Assembly (NCBI GenBank): GCA_933228895.1
Contig: OW121846.1
Location: 147,888,746-147,952,745, forward strand
DNA: 64,000 nt
DNA from: Platycnemis pennipes
Lineage: Eukaryota; Arthropoda; Insecta; Odonata; Platycnemididae
Direction: 5' to 3'
A program made the position numbers and the translations under genes. The notes beneath the pieces were generated by a model. The model was not told the origin of the DNA. It ran no database searches and saw nothing but the letters and a program-made list of their open reading frames with translations. Shown piece by piece: positions 24,313 to 35,619 of the stretch. Numbering within the stretch: position 1 is the stretch's first letter; each line of letters opens with the position of its first letter.

Positions 24313-24745
24313 TTGTTCCCATCTACATCTACATAATACCCTGCAAGCCACCATAAAGGTGTGTCGCAGGGGGCGAACTCTCACCAAACATGCACCACAT
24401 AACATGCATAAAAAAGGATAAGTACTTGATAGGTACTGTACAAAACAACGCTATTAAAAAATATAAAAATGGCAAAGCATGCATGCAAAAACATGCTGTT
24501 AGTTGGGTTAGCTTTTAGTCCTTACACCAACATGCAGCTACCAATGTTATCCATTGCTACAGTCGTACTGGATATATTTACCGTTATTCATATCCCTAAT
24601 AGCACGAGGAAAAAAGGACATTTTGAATCTGTCAGTTCGGCAATCCATTTCTCTAATTTTGTGATTATACCATAGTAAGTTGGGGTCCACAAATTATTTT
24701 TAACATCATCACTGAAAATATGGTTTTGGAATTTATTATCCCATG
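24313..24745 (-). mobile_element. LINE-B fragment inserted in piggyBac relic
   Basis: It starts on the minus strand's 3' side with CATCTACATCTAC (tail) at 24322, then the stem-loop complement (ACCCTGCAAGCC), the 3' UTR, and coding remnants DRFKMSFF, REID and TPTYYG up to about 24745. It is 5'-truncated. Its position against the transposase coding sequence at 24313 indicates that it inserted into the older piggyBac relic. Confidence 0.75.
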
Positions 24746-25480
24746 TGAAAGAGCAGGCCCAACCAAACATGAAACTCTTCCCTATCCAATGGCTTCCAGT
24801 CCGTTATCCTCTCTCTAGGAGATGGGTTGTTCAACAATATGCACTCGGCATTCCTCTACGTCTCCCGAAGAAAAAGGTCATAAACCTCATCATTAAACAC
24901 CAAAATACTGACGAAGAATAAAAATTACACTGACGATCAATTGGTAAAACACGAATGCCAGTAGTCGTTCAGCAGTCACATGTAACACACAAAATAACAA
25001 AGTACACTGGAAAATATCACACTGAAACCACAGCGAAAAAGTCGCAAAAACTAAAAAAATCGCAAAAGCGCGATAAACTACAGAAAAGCCAAAATTTGGT
25101 GTAATGGGAAACGAAGCACACGACAGGACGGCCAGAATCCATCTGCAGAGCGGAGAAAAGGAAGCACTCCAAAACAGCCAAGCGTAATTCCGTTATAGCC
25201 ATTCAAAAGGATCCCAAGGGCATGACAACCCTGGCTGTCATCCGCATTGAATGGGGTATTCTGGGAGGGAAAAAAGTAAATTACATGAGGACAGCGAAAG
25301 AGTTGAAATATGTACATGCATATATTGGCTGACTAATGTCTCGAGTAGTACGTGTCCTTCAATGACTTCGACCCTCTTCCATCGAAGAGAGTAATTTGTC
25401 AACGGCGAAAAGGTTGCGCATCGCGCTGCTTTCGAGGCATTCTCCATCCTTCCCACCATTCCACTGAGGAGGGTATCATG
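24746..25480. other. No recognised feature
   Basis: It may hold the remaining N-terminal end of the piggyBac relic, but no motif could be matched. Confidence 0.4.
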
Positions 25481-26250
25481 AGAACAGAAGCACACGCGAG
25501 CTACTGAATTGGCAAGGGGAGCCCGTGGCAGCCAACCAGGCTTCCGGACCACCCCTCTCCCTCCCGACCTGTTTACACACACGCCCGTTCGGGGGTCCCG
25601 GGACCGCGGGCCAACCCTGTCCTCGGCTCCACCACGCCGGGAAGATGAAGCGGCGACATGGACCCGACAACTCTTTGCCGCATTCTCGAGCCCGCCCCCG
25701 GGGGCAAGAAAGTCCCCATCACCACCTTCCCCTCCCACCACAAACGAAACACACGCCACCAGTCTTACAAGTCGGAACCCCCCCCTCCCATGAGTTATGA
25801 AGACGTCGGAAGAAAGGCGTCGTACATCGCCGAGCAAAGGGAGACCCGTCCCGAACAATGCAGTGGGGAATTTTCGTAGGGGAGGATGGGAGAGGACAGG
25901 TGCGCTACCGGGGACTGTGAGGCCATCCTCGGCCCAGCTCCCGACGGCTGCTGGGCGAAACGAGCTTTTGATAGAGGCCACGTACAAGTCCGCCACGACC
26001 CCTAACCTCAGCGCGAAGGTGTGGGACGCGACCGAGGGAGGAGGTATGGGCGGCGAATTTGTTTTTTTTCGGGGGCGGGCGAGCGATTGTCTTCTGGTGG
26101 TGGCATGGAAGGCTGCTATGTCATTCCCTCCTTGACCTTCCCTCGGATAGGTGTAACGAGGCTTCCGTGGTGAGTGCAAGAGAAAAAGGTCGGACAACGA
26201 TAGTGGCCCTCCAGTTTGCGCTCTTCTTATTTCCCGGGAGAATTTGAGGT
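25480..26250. other. CpG-rich block with overlapping ORFs
   Basis: GC-rich, CG-dense DNA with purine/pyrimidine-skewed runs. A 319-codon minus-strand ORF (25238-26197) overlaps four plus-strand ORFs, including 25797-26135. The protein is rich in Arg, Gly, Ser and Pro, with no domain, repeat or signal I recognise. The overlap in all frames points to stop depletion by composition. It could be a CpG island. Confidence 0.4.
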
Positions 26251-26389
26251 ATATGCAAGAGAGTATGCAATATGTTTCGAGAGAAATTTCAGCAGGGAGG
26301 TTTTAGAGGAATTTTAGCGCATCGCAGCACGGGGTACCTAAACCTCATTATTTTATTTATACGGTGAATTTGGCAATGTGAAATTCTCT

Positions 26390-26530
26390 CTTTCAATTAA
26401 GTAACTGAACTACATATGCATCCATGCCCCGAAAAGAGAAAATCTCCGCGGGCGGATTCGAACCCACGACCTTGAGGTTAGCAGGTGAGAGATTTACCCC
26501 AAGGCCGGCAAGATCATGATTAGTGTTACG
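26390..26530 (-). repeat. tRNA-derived SINE-like repeat, inverted
   Basis: On the minus strand there is a tRNA-like stretch, TCTCACCTGCTAACCTCAAG, followed by the B box GGTCGTGGGTTCGAATCC at about 26455-26475, and then a body starting GGAGATTTTCTC. It matches the head of the repeat at 6640-6720. Confidence 0.65.
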
Positions 26531-26589
26531 GCAAGGTCATGACCGATCGGTCCTACACACTAATGGTTACCTCAGTTGAGCGCAGTGAA

Positions 26590-27339
26590 TAATTTCATCA
26601 TCATCATCAGTCATCAGATTGGTTTGACGCAGTTCTCCTCTGAGTTCTTCTATCGGCTAACCTCTCCATATTTACGTAATTCTTCTCTTTCACATCCTTC
26701 ATCAATTGTTCCATATATCTTGCCCGAGCCCTTCCTTTGCCATTCTTCCCGCTCACTTGTCCCTCGACGATTGTCTTCATAAGGCCATCATGTCTCATGA
26801 TGTGGCCGATCAAGTTTTCCCGTCTTCATCATAGGGTATTCAGAAGACTTCTCTTTTCTCCCAATCTTCTTAGGACTTCCTCGTTAATCGCTCGGTCGAT
26901 CCATATAATCTTCAACATTCTTCTGTAGCACCACATTTTGAATGCTTCCACCCTTTTCTTTTCCGCTGCTGTCATTGTCCATGCTTCGCTGCCACAAAGA
27001 AACACGCTCCAGATGTAAGTTCTGGTGCATTGTTTCCTTAATTCTACGCTTGTATTTCCAGCGGTAAGTAGATTCTTCTTTTGATAGAATGCCCTCTTCA
27101 CCTGGGCTATTCTGCTGACTATTTCTTTCTTGCTTCGTCCGTCGTTGGTTACTCGGCTTCTAAGGTAATAGAACCTCTTCCAGCTTTTGTTTTCCTAGTT
27201 TAACGTTGGTTTTGGCCTCTTCTCTCTTGCTGCACACCAGAATCTTTGTCTTCTTCTTATTCATCTTCAGATGATATCTGGCCATTGTCCTTTCCATGGT
27301 TATCAGCATCTTATTCAGACCCCTTTCTGTCTCTGCTAT
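26590..27339 (-). mobile_element. LINE-C ORF2, 3' half (first segment)
   Basis: This encodes the C-terminal half of an L2/RTE-like endonuclease-reverse transcriptase. The minus strand reads RGLNKMLITMERTMARYHLK, then NKKKTKILVCSKRE, NVKLGKQKLEEV, CTRTYIWSVFLCGSEAWTMT, EAFKMWCYRRMLKIIW, EEVLRRLGEKRSLL, HIMRHDGLMKTI and ERLADRRTQRRTASNQS. It ends in the CATCATCATCATCA-type tail at about 26600. The RT palm is separated by an insertion and continues at 28830-29190. Several frameshifts are present. Confidence 0.85.
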
Positions 27340-28296
27340 GAAGAGAAAGTGAGAGGCGCGCGGTGTTGCCCAGTCAGAGGTTTGTCCGTAAGGCGCGCGA
27401 GGAATGGTGCACTGCAAGAGGGGGATAACTACATCACATATATACATGTGCAACTATAGTAACAAACTGTATTAGACGAATAAAATTGCTGTACTCACCA
27501 AAATAAAACCAAAGGCATTTTTTCACCATTTCCCATCAATTTTAAATCCTTTTTCTCCGAAGTTGGCGAATTTTTCTTAAGAACTCGTGCCGCATTCCGG
27601 CAATACTCACGGATTCCATGAACACGGGCTTTCGGCTTAGTTTCCTGAATCGGAAGCCCATGCTTAAAATCATCCTCCTTAAAGTCGCAAAAGACATTTC
27701 TGGGAAGTCGTCCAGGGGCTCTTGCAACTTCAAATGCACCTTCTCCACAGTTGGACATAGTTTCTCAGGAAAAAATCGTTTACAGTCCTTCGAATTACTA
27801 ATCGTGAAGTGATCAACCTGTCTTCTTGCGGCCTCTTCGATGAAGTTGCCGCCTCTTCGGCGTCGGTGTGCTTTCCGTTGCATCGTCGGGGATATTTTCC
27901 CGATTTCTTGATGCTATTTTCACCACAGCGTCAAGGGTTATGCCAAGGCACTCAGAGACATAGCGATATTTGGGATATAGTTTGTCATCAGATTTCTCGG
28001 CTTCTCGACGAAAGGAACAAAGGCGCTTAAAATCATCCTCAACTCACCGAAAATTTGGCTTGAGGAGGCATCGGTTGGTTTCCACAGTTCTAAAATGACA
28101 CTGATGACCATTCTTGAAAATGACCCTTTCTGCAACTATTTATCAAGTTCTAATGACTCATACAAAGTAACAGGGCAACTGGTTTTCCCTTTGCTGGAAA
28201 ATGGGCAGTGGGCAAATTCCCCAGTGGGCGAATCCTAGCGCGCCTTACGGACAAACCTCTGACCGGGCAACACCGCGCGCCTTTCACTTTCTCTTC
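27340..28296. mobile_element. TIR-bounded DNA transposon (957 bp) inside LINE-C
   Basis: It is bounded by 59-bp terminal inverted repeats at 27340-27398 and 28238-28296 that differ at two positions. Outer bases are GAAGAGAAAGTGA, inner GTCCGTAAGGCGCGC. It interrupts the LINE-C reading frame just after FADD in family order. A transposase-like fragment lies inside on the minus strand. No clear target duplication is visible, because a further unassigned 0.5 kb (28297-28829) separates the right TIR from the resumed LINE. Confidence 0.8.
27495..28020 (-). pseudogene. Transposase N-terminal fragment (IS630/Tc1-like, tentative)
   Basis: Minus-strand frames read FEEAARR-like, then PEMSFATLRRMILSMGFRFR, KLSRKPVFMES and MRHEFLRKIRQLRRKR, split by a frameshift in two overlapping ORFs (27495-27758 and 27542-27883). 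The pattern GF-[RK]-[WF]-RK ... R-x-V-x-M-E ... FLR-x-IR is what I associate with the region just before the first catalytic Asp in IS630/Tc1-like transposases. The catalytic DDE domain is absent, so the element is internally deleted and non-autonomous. Confidence 0.4.
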
Positions 28297-28829
28297 CGGG
28301 CCATATTCCTGGCTGCTCAGCGCGCTCTTTTTCCAAAATAAATGTTAATCGATACTGATTAACCAACGAATTCCTTTAAGGTTTTATTAGTGGATTAGTG
28401 GCGATGAATTCGAGAGCAAGAAGAGGGTCCAAACGGCGATCTTCAGGGATGCGCGGAACGGAAAATAACGTAGTCTTACTTTTTCAACAACAACTAAAAT
28501 ACTAATGCACTAAATCATATGAAACTTATAGTGACTACTAAGAAGGATCTTTTCTACAATCTGTGAAAAGGAAATTTTAATAGCTCGATCCGTGTTGTTA
28601 CTACGAAGCCGTAAATGCGATGCAACCGTCCGTTACCCGGAAAAATGCGCTAAAATTCCGTTTCTAAGCACATGCTGAAATTAATATAATTGGTGAAAAA
28701 ATGTGTACACCATCACGAAACGCAAAAATAAACACGCTTTAATATGATGTATTTTATTTTAAAATCCATGGAGCCGTTCTCTAGATATTAGTCTTCAAAC
28801 TCGGGTGACGGAATTTTGCAACGGACAGT
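28297..28829. other. Unassigned insertion between transposon and LINE-C
   Basis: This sequence does not match the LINE before or after it. No TIR, tail or ORF was recognised. Confidence 0.4.
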
Positions 28830-29190
28830 AGGTCATCAGCGAATCTCAGCAGGCTAATTTTTTCTCCATGGATATTCACCCCAGAAGACTTCTCTTTGAT
28901 TTCATTGATGGGTCCCTCGATGTAAACATTTCAAATTACTGGAGACAGTGCACAGCCTTGTCTATCTTCTTTCCATATTCTTGTTTATTCACAACTGGGT
29001 CCAAATTCAATCATAGCTACTCGGTTTTATACAAACTGTGGATAATTCTTCGATCATTGTAGGACACTCCAATTCCTTTCAGAAGTCCAAGCATTGGATT
29101 CCAATCCACGTCGTCACAAAAATTCTCTAAGTCCACAAATGCACAGTACAGTTTGAACAGTACAGTTCCCTATACAAGTACTAATCCTTT
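28830..29190 (-). mobile_element. LINE-C ORF2 RT palm (second segment)
   Basis: On the minus strand it carries QGCALSP-like residues, INEIKEKSSGVNIHGEKISL, then LRFADD at about 28825-28845, the catalytic Asp pair of the RT. Family order requires the next residues to be those at 27339 (minus), so this and 26590-27339 are one LINE copy split by an insertion of about 1.5 kb. Confidence 0.75.
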
Positions 29191-30223
29191 TTTATACATG
29201 TTATGTAGTGCATGTTTGGTCCGCTTCTATTTCTTTTATGCATAAACGATTTGGGTACCGTAGTTAGTAGTAATCTTAGACTTTTTGCAGACGATACTGT
29301 AGTGTAATGGGGTATACAAAATGAAGAGGACAGGAAATCACTTAGCAAGGATTTAGATGCAATTCAAGAGTGGTGCAACAAATGGCAGTCAGAACTTAAC
29401 CTTAAAAAGTATGTAGCTATCAATTTTTGGAGGAGGAATAATTCGATAGAGCGATCCTATAAAATTAGTAACACGAAGATCGAAAGCGTTGAAATCATAA
29501 GGTATTTAAGTGTAACAATCACCAAAGGTTTATCGTGGGGAAGACACATCAGGGAAATATGCGGCCGAGCGAAGAGAAAGCTAGGATTTATAAAAAGAGT
29601 ACTTGGGAAATGTGATGAGAAGACAAGAGACAAGTTCCTTTAAACTAGTTAGGCCCCACCCTGAGTATGCAGCCAGTGTATGGGATCCGAATAAAATAAT
29701 TTTGATCAGAGAACTAGACAGTGTGCAGTGTAGAGCAGATAGGTTCCCTAAAAGGTTTGACGATAGGATGCGTAGTGTTTCAGAATTTATACAAGAATTA
29801 GAGTGGAATTATCAGAGCGTTGGTTAAAGTACAGATTAAATATATTACAGAAAATTAAGCTTTGCTGAAGATGTTAGGCATACATGAAAAACTCCAGCGT
29901 AGTATGCTAAATTTGTCCAGATATACAACATTAGACAGATAGATTGTCATGCTGATAGATTCAAAATAGCATTTTCCCCCGTACTGTAAGAGAACAGAAT
30001 AGGCAGCATAGTGAAGGGATAGGTAGGGGTAATATTTTAGGGTATTCTGAAGTGCATTATGAATTTATTAATCCCTTAAATACTATAGATACTAACAATG
30101 TAGTTGCATGAGACTCTATAGTTACTTGTTTGCATGTTGGTAGTGCATGCTTGGTGATCTTCACCCCCTGCCACACACCCTCGCTTTGGCTTTCAGGGTA
30201 TTGCGTAGATGTAGATGTAGATG
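29180..30223 (+). mobile_element. LINE-A 3' half, chimeric 5' junction
   Basis: From about 29222 it encodes the LINE-A RT C-terminal half, FADDT, SLSKDLDAIQEWCNKW, LGFIKRVLGKCDEK and REL-DSVQCRADRF, with many stops. It is followed by a 3' UTR and terminus CACCCCCTGCCACACACCC plus GTAGATGTAGATGTAGATG, ending at 30223. Just upstream (29180-29222), CTAATCCTTTTTTATACATG ... GTGCATGTTTGGT matches the LINE-B 3' UTR, so the copy appears joined to or inserted in a LINE-B 3' UTR at a GTTTGGT junction. Confidence 0.8.
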
Positions 30224-30719
30224 AAAATGAGAGGTGTCGTTTGAATTTTTTAAACAAGTCTTATGTTCCTATACTCTCTATTTGATTTACCGTCCTGTTT
30301 GACCGATACACACGGCCGAGCATTCGCCTTCAAGCTGTTACACTCCGCTTTATTCTAATAAAGGGATTTTATCCTTAGTTTTGAAAAGAAGATTTTTCAA
30401 GTTAGCTTTGTTGCAGAAAGCTGGTTTTATTTTGTCTTTAGGCAGGAGTTTTGTGGCTGTATGGGATATCTGGCCGAGGTAACGTATTCTCAGGGTATCC
30501 GTATTACTTGTTGGGGAAGAGCTAGAATAGGAGTTCTATCATAGGAGTTTATGGCTATCTTGTTTTTTTTGGTACAATTTCTCGATAAGCTGTGGGGGAT
30601 ATCCGTTGTTATTAGCTATGCGTTTAATAGTTGCATGTTATATTTGGGTGCTGTTATGTGATATGGGTATAGTTACCAGGTAGTTAAATATTGTAGGGGA
30701 AATATTTTAAAAGTGAGGA

Positions 30720-32828
30720 GGATAAAAGTGCATGGCGGCAGCTTAAGAGAGTATACAATAATTTCGTAATTCAGTCAAAACGCAATGTTAATTCAAATTT
30801 TATAATCAATGCTACTAACCACAATAAGGCTGCTTGGCATGCAGTCAACAAGGAAACTGCTCGTTCCAGATGTGTTTCTGATCTGATCTGTTTCCATCTC
30901 ATCTGATAGTCTAAACAAGTGTTTCATAAATTCGATCTCTGACCTTGTCTCCAATTTTGACGTAACTCTCAACATTTCTATGGACTTTCTTAAGAATTTC
31001 CCAGGTACCACGTCTTCCCCCCTAAATGGATATGGGTGACACCTCACGAGATCAGAATCATCATCAACTATTTAAAATATTCCAAAAGCACAGATGTTAT
31101 CAGTCCACTTCATTAAAATACTAGGCAATGTAATTAATGAACCCCTTGCTTTAACTTTGAACTCTTGCTTTCAGTCAGCCATCTTCCCCAAATCACAGAA
31201 GATATCTAAAACCATCCCTATCTATAAAAAGGGGGATAAAACCTTCCCATCCAACAGGCCTACAGCCCTATCTCTATAATTCCTGTGTTTGGAAGAATTT
31301 TTGAAAAGGCAATCCATAACCAGTTGTACAATCATTTTGAAACTCATAATTTATTTTCTTCTTCCCAAATTGGTTTCTATAAAGGCCATTCCACCACTTC
31401 AGCAGTAGAGTCTGCTGTTAAATCAATACTAGATGCATTCCAAGAAAAATCACCCATTGCCATAACTGCCTGTGACCTTTCCAAAGCTTTTGATTGTGTT
31501 TCACATCCAAGTCTTCATCAAAAACTCCATTTCTAGGGTATCAGTAATCTCGAGCTTTAACTCATGGAATCATATCTTTCGCATCGCTCTCAATGTGTTT
31601 ATATCAATAGTAATCTATCTTCACTCTTAAGCATATCTTATGGTGTCCACCAAGGCTCCATTCCTGGGCCTCTTTTATTTCTCATCTCGATAAATGACCT
31701 ACCATCAAATATTTCTTGTTAATCGTTACTTAATGCTGATGACACCACCTTCATCCATAATTCAAATGCTCTGCTCAACACCAGCACCACATCTAAGTCG
31801 AAAATGCCAGAAGCATCTAAATGGTTCTATGCCAATGTGCTAGCTTTTAACAACGAAAAAACCAAATTACTTGCTTTCTCCTTAAGTACTACAGCAAGTT
31901 CAAATGACACCATCAAGCTGCTTGGCTTTGAACTGGACCACAAATTAAGCAGGGAACCTCATGTTTCAGGCACTTAAGGTAAACTATCGAAGGCAGTGTA
32001 CATGCTACGCAAACTTAAAATATTGACCCCAAAAGAATACATTACCCCAGCATACTTTGCCTTATTTCACTGTCACATAAACTATGGAATCGAAATATGG
32101 GGTCTTTCTTCATCCCCCATATGCCTATTTAAAATGCAAAAAAAAGGCAGAGTTGTTTCTTTCTCCTAGCCTAGGGACCATTGTAAGCCTCTTTTTATCA
32201 AGCTCGGCATTTTGACCCTTTACTGTGTGCATAAAATGAAATGTCTTCGTGAAGGCTAATTTAAACTCCCTGGAGGTAAGAGGAAATGTGCACTCCCATT
32301 TCACAAGAAACCGGGATATTCCTAATGTTCCCGATTGCAGGCTATCCAAAACCTGTAAATCATTTCATATAATCAAGGTGCACCTACTTAATAGTTGACC
32401 TCCTGAGGCAAGACATGTTCGTCCCACAAAATTTAAAAGTGTGTTCTATGCCTGGCTCATGAAAAAGTCCTTTTAATGTATTGAGGAGTTCCTCACTTGT
32501 GATAAAGATGATCTGACTTTTTGTAATTGAACATTTGGAGCATTCAATACTTGAACAGTGTATGAATACGTCTCTAATTTTGTATATTAAATAATAATAT
32601 TGTATCTGTATTTGACGAATTGTATCTGTATGCATGACGTATTGTATCTGCTCATTACCAAGTGTTGCAGGAATTACAATTCATGAATTTCAAATCCATC
32701 TTTGTCACATGATGAAGAAAATCGTGTATGCCTCGCAATTTGTAGTTTACATTATTCAACGTATTTTTTGATGAAGACTATTGCAAATGGAATTTTGTTT
32801 TAATGTCTAATAAATATTATTATTATGT
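30720..32828 (+). mobile_element. LINE-D (CR1/Jockey-like) ORF2 3' part
   Basis: The plus strand reads VYNNFVIQSKRNVNSNF, ATNHNKAAWHAVNKET, then IPIYKKGDKTFPSNRP, VFGRIFEKAIHNQLYNHFE, QIGFYKGHSTTSAVES, motif A ITACDLSKAFDCVSHPSLH, motif B HQGSIPGPLLFLISINDLPS, motif C LNADDTTF (aromatic residue lost before ADD), LSKAVYMLRKLKILTPKEY and NYGIEIWG. It is 5'-truncated at about 30720 in the linker before the palm. Multiple stops are present. The 3' end is an AATAAATATTATTATTATG tail at about 32806-32828. Confidence 0.8.
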
Positions 32829-32834
32829 TACAAT

Positions 32835-35610
32835 TAGTAACTTCCACCTCCAAGTCTCGGGCTAACATCAGGTGTCGTTGTCGTCATAGTTGCCGGAGAC
32901 TCGAGAGAAGTCGCACCTAAGGGTAGCCACGTCCGCCACCGGTGGATAGGTGGCTACCCAGCATTAGGGTCATGCGCACAAAGCAGGCGGAGGGACCCGA
33001 GAAGGACAGCCTTCTGCATTGCACTTGCAAGTGCATCCGATCGTGCCCCGCACGCTGGGATGCACTTGAGATTCTCAGCCAGTGAGCTCTTGATACCACC
33101 AAGCACGTCCACGATGAGGACTACCAGTTTCCCAGAGTAGCCCGCGTACATTAACCGGAGTTCGCACAGCATATCTTGATATTTAGTCCTTTTTTCAATC
33201 TCCTTCGCTGCCATGTTCGTTTCGGCCGGTGTCGAGAACTCGATCACGAACAATGCGAGATATTGTCAAGGAGAACGATATAAGGCTTCGTCGCCTCCAA
33301 CTATCTTGAGTTGGAAAATGAATAATTACACCAGATCTTACACTTATCGTTCTCCACGACAGACTCGATGTCTCCAGGGACGTAAGGCATCACCGGATTC
33401 GCGTCTATTCCGTAATGGTGTCTTAGGTGGTAGTACAACACCCGCAGAGCCGAGTTGTGCCGGTTTATGTATGCGTTCTTACCATAAAAGCTGCAGCCGG
33501 AGAGTAGATGACCTAAAGTCTCCGATTTCCTTCGGCACGCTCTGAATCTCGTATCCGTCACGTTTGCCCCAAAGATGAGGCGACGGTACTCTCTGGTGTT
33601 GATGACACCATCTGGAGACGCGAGCACGAATCCCTCGGTTTCGAACTTCAGACCTGCAGAGCACAGGAAGGCGAACGTGAGCTCCTTCGATAGCCCATAC
33701 GTGTCCAAGTTTCGATAGAAATTTCCATGCATGGGTTTCTCGGTATGCTTGTGGAGCAGGGTCTTTTGCTCCGCATTCTTTATTTCGAGCTTTAACACGT
33801 CCGCCTTCAGCGACAAGATTGATTTGTCACACGCTTCACCGCTGGAAGTAAGGTCCAAGTCCAAACCGAGGCCGTCTGCTGCCCTTTTCCGCCACCTGGA
33901 ATAGGAACGTCCCTTTGCCGACACTCTCGTATTTCTTTACGAGCAGCATAAGGGGTCCGTGCTGTGGAACACGCGGCAATTGAGGAATACTCTGTCATGA
34001 AGGCACTCCCGGCTTATCAGACCTCTACCACCCAGCCTTCTCGGGAGATGTAGAGCAGTGTTGGAACCACGAAAGTGATGGTCGCAAGACCCTTGTTCTT
34101 GCCAGACAGGTCAGAGCCTCAGATTCGCCTGAGAGTCTGCCTGTATTTCGCTGCAAGCCTTTCCTTCACTGCTCTTTCCTCTTGATTCCGGCGCTGGGGG
34201 ACGCCGAGATATTCATACGCTTCGTCATCATCAAGATGACGAATAGCGTTTCCGTCAACGAGCTGCACCACTTCCTGGTCTTCCAAAATCTTTCCTTTCG
34301 CCAGATGGATGGTCACGCACTTGTCCAATCCGAATTCCATCCCTATATCCTCACTGTATCTGCGTATGGTGTACAAAGCTTAGCGCAGGTCTTTCGCACT
34401 TGAAGCATAAAGCTTCAGGTCATCCATGCAGAAAAGATGGGTGACCTTATGCTCCCTTTTTGACGGGTACCGCACATATATCCCCTACCTCGTCTCAACT
34501 GAACGGAAAGTGGGAGGAGAGATAAACAGAACAGGAGTGGACAAAGGCTGTCGCCTTGAAAAACTCCACGGTGGTATGTTTCCAAATCCGTGTAGACGGT
34601 CTTCTTGCCAGATGGAATGGCGAAGCCGGTATTCCACAGTGATAACAGGTGCTCAATGTAGGACACAACCTCTCGGTGGACTTTCATGTGCCTCAGCATG
34701 GCTATAATCAGCTCATGATATGTGGTATCAAAAGCCTTCTTGTAGTCCACCCGGCCCATTGACAGGTTACGCTTGTGTTGGCAAGAGTCCTGGCTCACAC
34801 ACCTATCAATGAGCGGGTTGTCCTTGCATCCCGTGATGCCTTTCTTCGAACCCCTCTGCTCGTACTCTTCCTCCCATACCGGTTGGACGTGGTGGAGGAT
34901 AAGGTCGTTCAAGATGGAAGTGAACGCCTTATAAACAGTGTAGAGACAGGTGATAGGGCGGTAGTTATTCGGATCGGACAAGTCTCCCTTTTTCCGTATT
35001 AAAACCATTTACCTCTCAGTCAGCCAGGACGGAATAGGCTCCGTCCCTGACAGGAAGGATGTGAAGATTCTGGCAACGTGTTTATGCGTGGAAGAGAACT
35101 TTTTCCACCAGAAGTTATTCACTGCGTCCATTACTGGAGCAGTGAAGTTCTTCTTGCCAGAGAAGGCCTTCTTCACATCACTTTCCGTGACTGAGATGGG
35201 ACGATCCATATCCGCTAGGTGGCGGTCACAAAACTCTTTAACGTGGGCAATAGCTGGAGTACCTTCGTTGAATGGCTTCCTAGTGTGATAGATGTCCTTC
35301 CAGAAACGTTCCACCTCCGGGACAGTTGGTGGTGTTTGGACAACAGGTGGAGGGGTTTGGAAGAGGTGGGATGGCTGAAAGGAGAAGGTGGACTTCTCCT
35401 CCTGGGGTTGATCCTCTTGACCAACTTCTTCCTCGCCGTTGTAAGTGCCCACACTCTATCCACCTCGTGCTGCTTAAGGATAAGCAGCACTCAGTGTGCT
35501 TGATCAGTGTGTGATGTCCTCTTCGTATCGCACGAGCAAAGTGCTTGACCTTTGGAGTAAAGGCTTGACCGAAGGAAAGGTAATCCATCACAAACTGAAA
35601 TCTCGACACC
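32835..35610 (-). mobile_element. LINE with restriction-like endonuclease (R2/NeSL/CRE type), degenerate
   Basis: One element is read on the minus strand. The linker/RT entry (35452-35009) has VPEVERFWKDIYHTRKPFN. Then comes RT: IRKKGDLSDPNNYRPITCLY, VDYKKAFDTTYHELIIAML (motif A), YHRGVFQGDSLCPLLFCLSL (motif B), MDDLKLYASS (motif C, Cys instead of the usual Tyr before MDD) and GMEFGLDKC. Next is a Cys-His knuckle region C-RRKSETLGHLLSGCSFYGK ... NRHNSALRVLYYHL, and last a C-terminal endonuclease-like domain FVIEFSTPAETNMAAKEIEK at 33253, with RTKYQDMLCELR. The RT - CCHC - endonuclease order with C-terminal nuclease defines RLE LINEs. It is broken by a TAA at about 35010, a frameshift near 34440 and others. 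The N-terminal zinc fingers were not found, and it is not next to rDNA. Confidence 0.85.
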
Positions 35611-35619
35611 TGTTGTCTT

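Noticed and set aside
25238..26197. 319-aa ORF on the minus strand as a host gene
   Set aside because: It lies in CG-rich DNA where ORFs overlap on both strands and in several frames, and it has no recognisable domain or repeat pattern.
26440..26500. Functional tRNA gene
   Set aside because: A B box and part of an anticodon arm are visible, but the acceptor stem does not close and the same body follows it in other copies, which fits a SINE head.
32835..35610. True R2 element in 28S rDNA
   Set aside because: No rRNA sequence is present on either side, and the 3' neighbour is another LINE.
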